Assembly: GCA_001465935.1 (NCBI GenBank) | Contig: LNKV01000002.1 | Coordinates: 744,001-808,000 of the forward strand | From: Clarireedia homoeocarpa | Lineage: Eukaryota > Ascomycota > Leotiomycetes > Helotiales > Rutstroemiaceae | DNA length: 64,000 bases | Direction: 5' to 3' | Part shown: positions 34,298-46,130 of the stretch, piece by piece | How the letters are laid out: each line of letters opens with the position of its first letter | How positions within the stretch are numbered: position 1 is the first letter of the stretch | Position numbers and translations under genes: made by a program | The notes under the pieces: generated by a model | Database searches by the model: none | Told to the model about the DNA's origin: nothing | The model's input: the letters and a program-made list of their open reading frames with translations, nothing else

Positions 34298-37200
34298 ATC
34301 TGAGACCGGGAGGATTAAGCTTCTTTCGTTGGATTGGAGGGATGAGGTGGTGTCAGTAAGGGGATTTGTTTTGGCGATCGGGGTTCATTGAGGGGCACGG
34401 AGTGGTTCGAGGAAGATGCCAAACTCCTTCACAGAAAGTAAATCATAACCTCATAAATGTGAACAGGATACTCCGCAGACGATATTATATGATTTTCGCA
34501 TGAATCGTTAGGTAGTGATTGAACAATCGTTGAACCAATGCTGTTGTGGTTTGTCCCTCGATCTCAAACGTTCACATGTTTGAAGTGACGCGGTTTAGCG
34601 ATGCCGATAGCCTACCGTAATCCAAGTTATCGAAGCCCATGACGTTTCTGACAGTTTTGCCGCGCCGCCGAAGCGCTGGACGGGGCTGAAAGAAAGGCTG
34701 AGAGGTTGATGAAGCACTGATTTCGTTGCACCCAGTAGAATCTGACAATTTACAAGGAATCCCAGCATGGTGAAACGTTATCAATTTCACCCCATGATAT
34801 GCAATATCCAATGGACGGTCGAAATCTCGGTACTGAGAGGAGAAATAAATGAATCCGAGCATAGCAAAGCACGGCACTCGAGCCGATTGTTATTGGTCTG
34901 AGCGTCTCAATAATAAGAGATTGTGATGGATAGGGATTGACGGAAAGAGATGGGAAGAGATGGGAAGGGATGGGAAGGGATAGGAAGAGATGGCGATGGC
35001 GCGGACAGATGGATATCGACACCGACGACATGTTTTGAGGATAAGTGGTGGGTGTTGGTGCTATTATCATTTGATGGCAAAGCTCGAGGGAACGAAGAGA
35101 GGGCCAGAGGGCTATATCACGGGGCTGCCGTCTTAGCAAATGTAAAGAACAATATAGGGACCAAGGGATTTCCTCTCTAGTCTAGAGATCAACAATCGAG
35201 GATGCAGGTTCATGCCGGCAATGTTGTGAACCCTTTTTTTGACACTGCGCAATCTTCATTTAAGAGTACAAGCATATGTACTATGTACATACTATGTAAT
35301 ATGTACTATGTACTATGTACTGTGAACGAGCGAGTAGGTTTTCCCATCTTCCCACCGAACCCACATGTCGTTGAGTGAACACAGAACGTGGATCTATTTT
35401 TTGCTGTCAATCTTCCGAGACCTCTGTCGGTGGTAAGCTGGTACGGAGGAAGCCAGTCTTTTGGATTCCTGAAACACATCTGTCTGCTTTGCATCTGCTC
35501 TTATCATTTGGTATTTTTGGCTGAGGATGCACGTGTTAGGGGTTTTGCTTTTCATGACTGACGGAAGCAGGTGGCCGATGAAAACGAGCCGGGAAGAAAA
35601 AGGGGGGCGTGACAGGTCATACCTACTCGGCGGCCTGGCCGACCAAGAGAGCTGTACCTTGATATGTGTGAGATGCGTGATATGCGTGATATGCGTGATA
35701 TGTGTGATATGTGTGATATGTATAGCTTGGTCGAGGATCTGGAGTGCGTACCATCAGATGTAGTTTGGACGAAGCTGCAGGTGGTGGACGGGAAGTACTT
35801 GGGAGAGTGTAACTAGGCAGCATGCACAGAACATTGACCGCTTGCATCCAAGGTTAATCGCGACATTGTTGCCCAGCATTTGGATGCTCGATGCTCGATG
35901 CTAGATACTGTGCGTGTGCGTGTGGTGTGCGTGTGCGTTTCCCACCGCACAGAATCCCAACGTCCGGTGCCCCCATAGAACTAATTGAAAGCGTCTACGA
36001 GAGGTCCGAGAGGCCAAGACATGGCATGATCTGGGATTGGGGATTGGGGATTGGTGGCAAGCCAATGTCAGATTGGCCCTCGTTCGTAAACAACTTTCCC
36101 ATGCTGTTTTATTCTGTTTTATTCTGTTTTATTCGGTTTTATCTACATGCATCTGCAATATACGTCCGTCGTGCTCATAATAACCCCTTCAACACACTGC
36201 AACACTACGAAGGTACAGGACTAGTACTACTCGTCATATACGTCGGTCGTACTGTAAGCTTAGCCAGAGAATAATTTGGAGGATGATTAGATATTAGCAT
36301 CTCATTATTTGAAGATGATTAGATATTAGCATCTCATTATTTGAAGATGATTAGATATTAGCATCTCATTATTTGAAGATTATTAGATATTAGCATCTCA
36401 TTCCTGAAGATGATTAGACATTAGCATCTCATTACGGAATCTCACCTACAAAGCAGATTGTGTGTTGAGGGGCAACCGTTCTGTTCTGACCGCCGGGATA
36501 TTTGCTTTTTCTCTCTTTTCCTACTGGTTTTTCTTGCCGTCGGTTTGATGTCTGATAGGCTTAGCAACATCTCGCTACTACTTCGTACATCGAAGTCAAG
36601 GTCCGCGGTCCACGGTCCACGGTCCACGATCCACCTTCTAGTCTCTACGGGCAACGACCGCACTCTTTCGACTGCACTTGCATCTGCACCTGGCTGCGCA
36701 GGGTATAGCTTTGGGAACTGGGCATTTCGTGGACTAAAAGAAGAGAGAGGGCGAGAGAGAGAGAGGGCGAGAGAGAGAGAGAGAGGGAGAGAGAGAGAGT
36801 GGGTGAGCAAATGCTGATTGAGCGGAGAGCTTCGTACTTCGTACTCGTAGAAAGCAACGATACAAACCAAACGAGATACGACGAGCCTCAACCCAAGTCA
36901 CAATTCGGTCTGTATCCGGGCGGGAGCTCGCCATTATTGTTCAACGTACAGTACCCGCAGCCGCAGCCTCAATTCGAAGAAGCACAGTTTCCGCCTGCCT
37001 GCACTGGCACTGGCACTTGCATTTCCACCACCAACTTCCCCAGAAAAAAAAAAACTAAAACGCATCACCATTCATTTTCTGACAACAATTACTCTTACTT
37101 GGTACATATTGTATGGTACACGAAGGAGAACAGTCGAGGACCGCCAGAAAGATACCTCGATCCCTCTCCGCTGCATCGTTCGAATCACGACTTCAGTACG

Positions 37201-37739
37201 GTCAATCAGCCTTGAATATCAACAATCTTTCCCATCTTCCGTCTTCCGTCTCCCATCTCCCATCTCCCATCTTCTACCCTCCACCCTTCCACCCTTCCTG
37301 CAAGGTTGCAAGGTACAGTACCACCAGTACGAGTACTACTACTACACAGAACAGAACGACTTACCCATCCCATACATATATTATACGGTCAACGCGCTGC
37401 AGTTTTGTTTCTTGCGGTTGTTGTGGAGTGAGCGAGCGAGCGAGAGAACACTGGAACCACAATTTACCACTCACTAAGTTACTTTGTACACTTTACAACA
37501 GAGCTTCTTCCTATTTTACCCTGTCCTGCCTTGCCTGCCTGCTTTCCCCCATCGACTTACCCAAATCTTCCCTGTTTACAAGCAATTACCTAGACGACAC
37601 TTTTTTGAAATGAAATAGTCTATCCATCATCTCGGCCCTACACGGACTGAGTTTGAAAAAGACACAAACTACTTGTACAGGACGGGAATACTCCATTAAT
37701 TTGTGTCGCCTGGATCTTCCTGGCGACTTTGAGTTCTCC
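34298..37739. other. 3.4-kb intergenic region with repeats
   Basis: No gene recognised. It holds GGGAAGGGAT-type repeats (~34945-34990), a TACTATG array (~35276-35322), a GTGATATGC array (~35664-35722), a 32-bp minisatellite (36282-36436) and a GAGAGAGG run (~36741-36798). The final kilobase is CT-rich and is the probable promoter/5' UTR of the DYRK kinase. Confidence 0.55.
36282..36436. repeat. 32-bp minisatellite, about five copies
   Basis: The unit begins GATGATTAGATATTAGCATC and starts at 36282, 36314, 36346, 36378 and ~36409. The last copy is 31 bp apart and diverged. Confidence 0.9.
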
Positions 37740-40700
37740 ATGATTCGCGAACAGAGGGCTCCTTCCGGTCCACGACCTGACCTCTCCCCAACGAGACAGT
37801 AAGAAAATTTTCATCTCTTCGATTGAGGCCCTCACGGCGCTCACTTATACTAATTAATTGTCATAGACGCATTTCGGAGAATTACACGTCCGCTGTAGGG
37901 ACTGGAGGGTCGCGTTTGGTAACGGGGAAGGATTCTACGCTGCATGCCCCTCCGCGAAACAACCCTACATTATTTACATTTGGAAGTCCCACCGACGACA
38001 ATTCTGTGTCCTACGACTTCCTACCCTCTCCGAGCTTCGACGATCTGCAGACTAGCATATCCAATGAGCTTCAGCTCACTACACCATTTCCCACAGTCGG
38101 CGGAGGAGATATAATGACGAAGGATAAGCCTACAATTGGGGGCACTAAAACTTCTGTGCATGATGGAAGGGGAATAGCTTCTACACGCGGGTTATCAGGG
38201 CCACGACCCGCGAGGACATCCTCTTTTCAACGTCGACAAAGTTTGAACAATCGCCAGAGTAGCGTTTCGTCCACAGCCTCCACAAATTCTGGAAACATGG
38301 ACCCTCCAAATCCTCCTATTGCAATGAGGAATCGACGTCAAAATCAATACCCACCTATATCTGGAAGTGCTGCTGCGAATGCGCCGGTTACGAGAGCACC
38401 GCGAAAGTCTGTAGGTAGCGCCGACGTGGATTTCTCGACCAAGGCAACAGCACTAGGACCAGGACAGAGACGAGGACCAAGTCTAACCACAAGCATATCA
38501 ATACAGTCCTTGTCTGATGCTGCTAATGCATCTGCGAGGATGAATAATGGGCCGCCCCCGAGTTATACAGATGGTGCACGAGGGTTAACCGCTGCAAGAG
38601 CTGCCAAAACAAAATCGCTACAACCACCTGCAAAGAGTCAACCATCGCTTTCTATTCAACCAGGAACTCCGGAGCATAGCAGGTCTTCCTCTCTTGCTAC
38701 AAGATCACCCGCTAGAACCAATGGCACAGCTACAATAGTGAATACGCCATCATCTACAAACTCGAAGAGAATGTCGATTGTTCCAGCATCCCATGTAACT
38801 GGACTTGGTGCTAGGACGGTGAGCCCAACAGACGCTCGAAGAGCCAAACGCTTATCTACTGCACATGGTGGTGCACCTGGCACACCAGTAACCCCGCCCA
38901 CTCCCCAACCTGATGCACCCTTTCCCGCCTTCACTCCTCGAACGTCTTCGCGATCGCCGTCAATGCTACCTCGAAAAGTGCCTACTCCTTCTTCTTCACG
39001 AACCACACCGGACATTAATCGTAAGTACAACTCTGCTTTGTCAGTTACGCCAAATGCAAGTGGTAACACGTATCGAGCTGCAGGTTCGTTGCAACCACGA
39101 TTATCGTCACTCGCACCCTCGACTTCACGATTACCTACACCAAAGTCTCGGAATGTTCATAGTTCAGCAGGAAACAATGAGGAGGAGGATGTGCCACCTG
39201 TTCCAGCGATTCCAAAAGCTTACGAGTCGCCCAAGGATTCGCCGTCAGAACCTCCATTTTTTGCCAAGCGGAAGACAAGCATGCCCTTCGAAACTAGCAG
39301 CATTAACAGCACATCCACAAACAGCATATCTGGAAGAAATTCTGCACGTGAGCCTGTACGGAATGACCGAGAACCGAAGAGGTTGAGACACGCCCCACCA
39401 GCGACTAGCTCAAATTCGGACCTTGAGCAGAAGGCGAGTGCGAGTGCGACACCGATCAAGAAGAAGAACCTGCAGCCACTGCGACTTCCGCCGTTAAATC
39501 TACTACCATTGAGTAATCCAACTGCTTCGAAAGCTGCTGCTATATCCAACCCAGAACCATTGTCCAATGGTGCCGTCACGCCCCCTCCAAGGAGAGTGAA
39601 TACCAAGACACCCAGCTCGCCAATGACAGCATCGAAAACGACGTTTTTCTCGCGCAGGGCTGAATCTAAGGCAGAACATGCATTACAACAAATGCGAAGC
39701 AACAGCTCAATTTACCACGGTCGACCTGGTTCGGTTTCACAGGTAGGCGAGAACAGTTCGGAATCAAAGCCTATCCCAATAGCCAATCGACCACCGCCGA
39801 GAGCTACTTCACCCTATCTTTCCACATCCCTACCAAAACATCATGGAGACCCAGCACTCATGCCCCGTTCGAAGACTAGTGGTGATTTCATAACTTTGGA
39901 TACTTCAGGTGATAGCAAGCCAATGAGATTAACCGGGCCACGTGCATTGAAGGTAAATAAGTTGGCCAAGAGTGACACGCCAGCGGAGGTCTCGAGTCCA
40001 GAAGAACCTCCGACGCCTTCATCGGCAACTTCATTGCGAAGGAAATTGAGTCTTGGCTGGAAAAGATCGGGCTCGAAAGCTACCACTAATGCTTCCCATG
40101 CTGCGAACGAACGAGAATCGAATCAACCGCCCCCACCTCCAAAGCACGATAATATGCCACCACCAAAATTACCGGCTTCGGCTACTATGAATAATCTGAA
40201 CAACAATAATTCTGCAGCGAATACTAGCCCGTCGTCTAAGACGACCACCACTTATCTCAACTCTAGCAGGAGGAAAAGCTCTGTCTCAAGCTTAACTATG
40301 TTCACAGGCCATACCAAAAGTGATAGCTGGGGTCTCACTCGAAGTCCGAAGAAAGAAGCATCGACAGAAAGTGTTGCGACCGAACGGAACATTCCAACAT
40401 CTAGTTCTAGAACCACCTCATCTGTCATGCACAAAATGCTGAATCCAAAATCCTCGAGTACCAGCATCAGACATCAAGATCATTGGACGGCGGATTTGGA
40501 CAAAGATGATCTTCAAGCCGAGGAGGAAACGAGGAAGCTAGGACTTAAGCGCAAAGAAACGGAACATGCAGCTCGACAGTTAGACGCATTACGAAAACGC
40601 GCAACGCCCAAAGACCGTGTACCACCTCAGCAAGCTCTCAAACTTGTCAGCCATCTTAATATATACGAAAGAGGAGAAATTGTGGATTACAAGGATATAT

Positions 40701-42140
40701 ATTTCTGTGGTACAGCAAATGCGGCTAAGCACGTCGGCCAGCTTCAATCTGACGCAGCAAACTTTGGTTATGATGATGATAGGGGCGATTATCAAATTGC
40801 GGCCGGTGATCATCTTGCATATCGCTACGAGATTATTGATGTTCTTGGAAAGGGAAGTTTCGGGCAAGTGGTGAGATGTATCGATCACAAGACTGGTGTT
40901 TTGGTAGCCATCAAGATCATTAGGAACAAGAAGAGATTCCACCAGCAAGCCTTGGTAGAGGTGAATATCTTGCAGAAGCTGCGGGAATGGGTATGTTAAG
41001 TTTTCTCTTTCACGTTTTGCATCTAGCTAATTATTGCAGGATCCCAAAAACAAGCACAGCATGGTCAACTTTGTCCAGAGCTTCTATTTCCGCGGTCATC
41101 TTTGCATCTCTACTGAACTTTTGGACATGAATCTTTACGAACTAATCAAATCGAACGCTTTCCGTGGTTTCTCTCTTAAGATTGTCCGACGATTTACCAA
41201 ACAGATGCTTAGCAGTTTGCTACTGTTGAAATCGAAGAAGGTCATCCATTGTGACTTGAAACCTGAAAACGTTCTTTTGGCACACCCACTGCATTCGGAA
41301 ATCAAGGTAATCGATTTTGGTTCTAGTTGTTTCGAGCACGAGAAGGTCTATACGTACATTCAATCCAGATTCTATCGGTCACCTGAGGTCATCCTAGGTA
41401 TGACCTATGGTTTGCCAATAGATATGTGGAGTTTGGGATGTATTCTTGCCGAACTTTATACTGGAGTACCTATTTTCCCCGGTGAGAACGAGCAAGAACA
41501 ACTTGCATGTATCATGGAGGTTTTTGGTCCACCAGAAAAGCATTTGATTGAAAAGAGCACCCGCAGGAAGCTCTTCTTCGACTCTCTTGGCAAGCCACGT
41601 CTTACAGTCTCATCGAAAGGACGCCGACGACGACCATCTTCGAAATCACTTCAACAAGTCTTGAAATGTGATGATGAAGCTTTCCTCGACTTCTTAGCAC
41701 GTTGCTTAAGATGGGACCCTGATAGACGAATGAAGCCAGACGAAGCAGTCAGGCATGAATTCATCTCCGGTCAAAAACCAGCTCCCCCTCGCATGCTCAC
41801 TCGCATCGAATCGCCCATAAAGAGACACAATACTACCGCCACCCCATCCACTTCTACCAACAGACCTCTTCCTGAGCCACCCGCAACCAGCTATAAGAGT
41901 GGCACGGCTGTCAGAGCACGTGAGGCAACTGGTAACAGCCCTTCGAAAGCCATCCCTCGACGTCAATCCAACGTCAATACGGCAGTGGTGGGGCCCCCCG
42001 GCCCTAAACGTACCAGCACAGGAGGACCAGCCCCGAGCGCAAGTAATAGCAGTTTACCCCGAGTCACCAGAAGTGTTAGTGCGAAGCAGGACTTGGCATC
42101 GGCGGGTGCAACTGCTGCGATGAGTAGTCGGCGTTCGTGA
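37740..42140 (+). CDS. Pom1-like DYRK-family dual-specificity kinase
   Basis: Three exons, 37740-37798, 37867-40990 and 41040-42140, give 1427 aa; introns of 68 and 49 bp keep phase. The ATG at 37740 is the first in frame after an upstream stop and makes a short first exon. About 950 N-terminal residues are Ser/Pro/Arg-rich and disordered. A DYRK-homology box (IYERGEIVDYKDIYFCG) precedes the kinase domain (~1005-1310). Landmarks are the Gly loop VLGKGSFGQVV, VAIKIIRN, catalytic HCDLKPENVLL, DFGSSC and the activation-loop YTYIQSRFYRSPE, whose second Tyr is autophosphorylated in DYRKs. The ~115-residue tail is Ser/Pro-rich. In fission yeast Pom1 forms a cortical gradient controlling cell-size and division-site cues. 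Confidence 0.93.
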
Positions 42141-43446
42141 GCGTTAGTGTGAGTGTAGGAGTACGTGTGGGAATGAACTTTAGCATGAGCTTGAGCAGGA
42201 GCATAGGGGTTGGGGGAGTGCTTAGCTATGTATGAAACGAACAGATTTGAAACATGAACATTAACCTTTACATTACCTTACCTATACACATACTACCTTT
42301 TTTTGTCTCCCAGTCAGTCAGTCAATCAGCTGCTCGGTCGTTCATTCATTGGGATATGTTATTATAATAAAGGAGGGGATTTACTTACTTGCTTGCATGA
42401 ATTAGACTTTAACCTTTTTTTTCTTTCTCTCTTTTTACATGAGTGTTATCTTCTGGTTTTTCTTTTCTATTCATTCATTAATTTGAAACTGTATTTTGCA
42501 TCTGTATTGCATAATAGCAAAAAGGCGATAAGGATAGCGGGGGGGGGGGAAGGCGGGATGAACAAAAATGAATGGATAACGGGGAGGGGAGGGCAGGGAG
42601 CATTAATTTCTTTTACCCTCTTTTCTTTTTTTTTTTTTGTTTTTTTCCTGTTTTGTTGCTTGAATGAAATGATTGATTGAATGAATAGAGTGAAGGAAGG
42701 ATAAAGATACCTTGTTTTCGGATCATGGGGATTGCGAGAGGGAGAGTGTGGTAGAGGAGAAAAGAGGAGGAGGAGAAAAGAAGACAGAAGAAGAGAGGAG
42801 AGGAGAGGAGAGCAGCTATGTCTATATAAGTAGATAGAAAAAAAGTTCAAAATGTATAGATGAAATACTATATTACTTACTATCTATATGTGTTCTACTT
42901 CTTTGAGTTGTGTTCTTATATCCTGCTTGCTTAATCCCCTTCCCAGTTGCCGGCTCCTCACAGCAGTCCCACAGAAGTCAATCCTGCTCTATTCGTTCAT
43001 TTTGTTCATTTCTCCTCTTGAAAAGAATTATAATATTGAACATTATACTACGGTGAAGACTATCGAGATATATATCCATATCCATAATATCTACCAGACC
43101 AAAAATTTCCTCACCAGCTTTTCCTTCTCCATTAATCCTTCACCGAGATCTCCTTATCTGCTTTGTTTTTGTTTGCTTTTTCTGTAGTTGACCTCCCATA
43201 ATATCTTAATGTGCATCTCACATCTCACACAACCCTATTCTGCCCCTTTCTGCACGCATCTACGTTTGACTGCTATATTCCATATAATCGTTGTCGTGTA
43301 AAATATCTTCTTCCTCCCGAAAGTTCCAAGAAAAAAAAAAAGAACAAAAGAGCGTTGTGAAATTAAAACAAACATGACCAAAAAGACTCCACTCACCCAG
43401 CTTTCCCTAATTATCTTTTTTTTTTTTTTTTTTTCATTTTCATCCC
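42141..43446. other. Convergent spacer
   Basis: No gene recognised between the ends of the kinase and wall-protein genes. Poly-T runs (~42298, ~42415, ~42627, ~43417) and a GAGGA-type purine run (~42730-42812) are present. Confidence 0.5.
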
Positions 43447-44527
43447 CTAAAACATCAACCCCGCAATTACCCCTCCCAATACCATTCCCATGCTCAATCC
43501 CGCTTTGCTAGCGCCGCCAGTATACTCAGGTGCACCTGTTCCGGTCGCGGTTTTGGTCGGCCCGACTGGTGTCGCTGTTGCGCTTCCTCCATTTCCACCA
43601 CTGCCTCCCGATCCATTCGGTGACGTACTATTAAAACCACTACCACCCGATCCACCTCCTCCACTGCCCGAGCCTCCACCACTGCCCGAGCCTCCACCAC
43701 TGCCCGAGCCTCCACCACTGCCCGAGCCTCCATTTCCTCCTCCTCCAGATCCAGATCCTGATCCACCAGTCCCGACAGCCGTGCCAGATGGGAGACTCGC
43801 GGTAGGGTAAGGGACTGAGGAGCCAGTTGGTGTGAAGACAGGAATGGTTGGTGCGGTGGGTAAGAGCGATATGGGTGTTGTCGATGGGAATAAGGGTGAT
43901 GAGGTTGTGGTGTGAAGTGCGGTGCAGTTTGGGAGGGTAAAGGTCCCGTTGAAGGAGCCGGAGGATCCGTATACTATGCAGCTGGTTTTCGGTTACGGTT
44001 AACACATGGTAGGTAAATGGAATAGCAAAAACAACTCACTTCTTAGAACAAGCTGCATCTCCACTAATATTATTGCTTTCCCAACATGGGCTATAGTTAA
44101 CTCCCTGCGGGAACGCTCCAGCAAGATTATCATCGCAGTTACCGGGCTGGCCTATTCCATCTGTGCAGCGGATGATAATAGGGCCGGCGAGGGATGTGCT
44201 AGCGCAATAGGCGGCATTGGGAAGAGCGCAGCTGAAGACGCCAGTTGTGGAGTTACTGTAAGGAATTATTAGCAGAGGTGAGAGTGCGGATACTGGGTTT
44301 AGATGTAGATACAGGGCTGTGAATATGGAAGGGTGGAGTAGGTGGGCAACAGGTGGGATGAGCAATGGGACGAGGATAAGATAGCAAGACGGAAGCAAGA
44401 AGAAGGGAAAAGATGAGCGCGTGGGATGAAGAAAGAGGTCATTGTAGGAAACTAACTAGGTGACTTGTGCGAATGAAACTCCACAAAGGGTGAAGATGCC
44501 TGCGCCAATGGCAGCGATTGACTTCAT
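43447..44527 (-). CDS. GPI-type extracellular Gly/Ser-rich wall protein
   Basis: Three exons, 44527-44457, 44255-44040 and 43981-43447, give 273 aa, with GTTAGT/GTGAGT donors and ACAG/CCAG acceptors in phase. A signal peptide (MKSIAAIGAGIFTLCGVSFA) precedes a ~95-residue Cys-containing domain (FSCALPN, RCTDG, NCDDN, PCWES, NCIVYGSS). A Ser/Thr/Pro tract, a GSGSGG repeat block and a hydrophobic C-terminal tail (LSMGMVLGGVIAGLMF) complete it. That arrangement is typical of GPI-anchored fungal surface proteins. The Cys domain resembles small extracellular proteins common in ascomycetes, but no function is known. Confidence 0.85.
43661..43732 (-). repeat. 18-nt coding repeat, four copies
   Basis: Four tandem copies of an 18-nt unit (minus strand TGGAGGCTCGGGCAGTGG) encode Gly/Ser hexapeptides in the wall-protein linker. 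Length variation between strains would stay in frame. Confidence 0.85.
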
Positions 44528-45102
44528 GATTGCCTCGTCGATGTAAGATATTATTATCTAGTGATTGATTGACCCGCTGGTGTGTAAGATTGACTTCGTC
44601 TGAGCCGAGTCGAGTTCAAGAATGTGAATTTGGAAGATCCAAAACTCTTCGCCAAAATGGATTTCGTAAGTGAAGGGCGTAGGTTGAAGGAAGAGTGAGC
44701 GAGCGATCGATCGATCCCAAGATACGACAAAAACGATTGTGCTTGGTGTGTATTAGGGGGAGGGATGGTATCTTTGTCTATCTTAGAAAACGACAGTAGC
44801 TAGATGGTTGCGGAAAGAGTTCTTTGGGAAAGTAGTCAGTCGTACTTGCACTCTATTGACAAGTTATATGATGTTTTTGGTGATACAAATTTCGGGAACG
44901 AGAGATAAGGTTTTACAGCCAGCTGGGAGGAAATGGAAGCCATTTATTCACTTTAGTATATCCCGCCGCGTCGGATTATTGGTGTGAACCCTTGAAGTTA
45001 GACTGATGTAGATACTGGACAGAAATTTTGTGCTGCTGATCAAGTTACCAGGGACGGTAGAATGTATCCGAGCTGGGTGTTGTTGAGGGGGGAAGGTACA
45101 AT
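44528..45102. other. Promoter-side spacer of the wall-protein gene
   Basis: No gene seen. It is unremarkable apart from a CGATCGATCGATC run at ~44702. Confidence 0.4.
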
Positions 45103-46130
45103 TCAAGCGAGGTGAACTATCATCCGCACCTGCATTTTGCCATTCTTACCCTGCAGCAAGTAAAAAACGAAGGATAAAGACGCATTGACGTTGAACTTGT
45201 GATCATAAGGCTGGGGGCATAGTAGCTTGGCTATGAGAGTAAGGAACGAGAAAGGATTGACTTTATTCCCCTGTGCAATCAGATGGTGGCCTTCCTTTGG
45301 GATAACAAGAGCCTCGAATATAGTGGAGGGGAAAACATTGTAGGTAGGAACGATTGCTTTTGATTGTAGCTTAGCAACTGAGACAATGAGGTACAGGTCT
45401 GCAGGGACTGTTCTTGGGGGGAAAATGTGGAGGCACAAGAGAGTACCATCAAAGTTTCTCACAGTATCATACACTACAATCCACACCACGGGCCTCCCAC
45501 ACTGGTGGTGAGTATCACCGAGAATCACCATTTTCTTTATCAATAGTGATATGTCACCTTGCATCGCACTGCCCTATTGGCCAGATGTAAGCATTTACCG
45601 ATGCTGACAGATGGATAGATCGACAAGGTCATCCATCAGTGGGCCGGCCTTGGCAATTTCGTTGTGTTGTTGGCAAAGTTGCACCGCATTTCTGATGTTG
45701 AGTTGGGTGTGGTGTGTACAGAAAGAGACGAAGATAACAAGAGAAGAGAAAGAAGGAAGAATGCTCGCTTGAGCGGGAAAATATACGGAGTACAGTAATG
45801 TGGCTGGAAAAGGAAGTGGTTTGTCAGCGCCACAATCCTGGGCGCGGGGTAAAGCGGACCTGAACAAAATGTGTGAGCTTACTTCAACGACATTGTTTCC
45901 CCTTCAAGCTCGTCCAGTAAATCTCCTATCCAGGCACATTCTACTACCTGGGGGCCCCCTTCTATTCCACCTCTATCAACAGGTTGGATATCTCAAAGCA
46001 AAAGAATCCTTTCTCGTTATCAAAGTCGTTCACATTCCTCGACAATCCTAATTCGCCTCCCTTCGTCGGCCGTCAAGGCTAAAGGCCCGAAATCTTTCCA
46101 AGCCTCGTATTCCCAACCCCCCAACATCAT
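45103..46130 (-). CDS. Unrecognised spliced gene (tentative model)
   Basis: Tentative minus-strand exons: 46130-46034 (contains YEAWKDFGPLALTADEG), 45991-45883 (WIGDLLDELEGETMSL) and 45691-45599 (QHNEIAKAGPLMDDLVD). A last exon in the frame ending at TGA/45103 contains VRNFDGTLLCLHIFPP. Junctions one to three agree in phase (donors GTGAAC, GTAAGC; acceptors TTTGAG, ATCAG). However, the first intron would be only 42 nt and the acceptor of the last exon is not settled. Exon 3 and the last exon lie in one frame separated by TAA and TAG, so a stop-broken gene is an alternative. No family is recognised. The start overlaps the start codon of the DsbA-like gene on the other strand. Confidence 0.38.

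Noticed and set aside
36282..36436. Possible CRISPR-like array
   Set aside because: The units are contiguous head-to-tail copies without unique spacers, in a eukaryotic genome; it is a minisatellite.
38656..39702. Minus-strand frames within the kinase gene
   Set aside because: They are shadows of the disordered N-terminal coding region and have no recognisable content.
43490..43810. Proline-rich plus-strand frame
   Set aside because: It is the antisense of the Gly/Ser repeat region of the wall protein gene.
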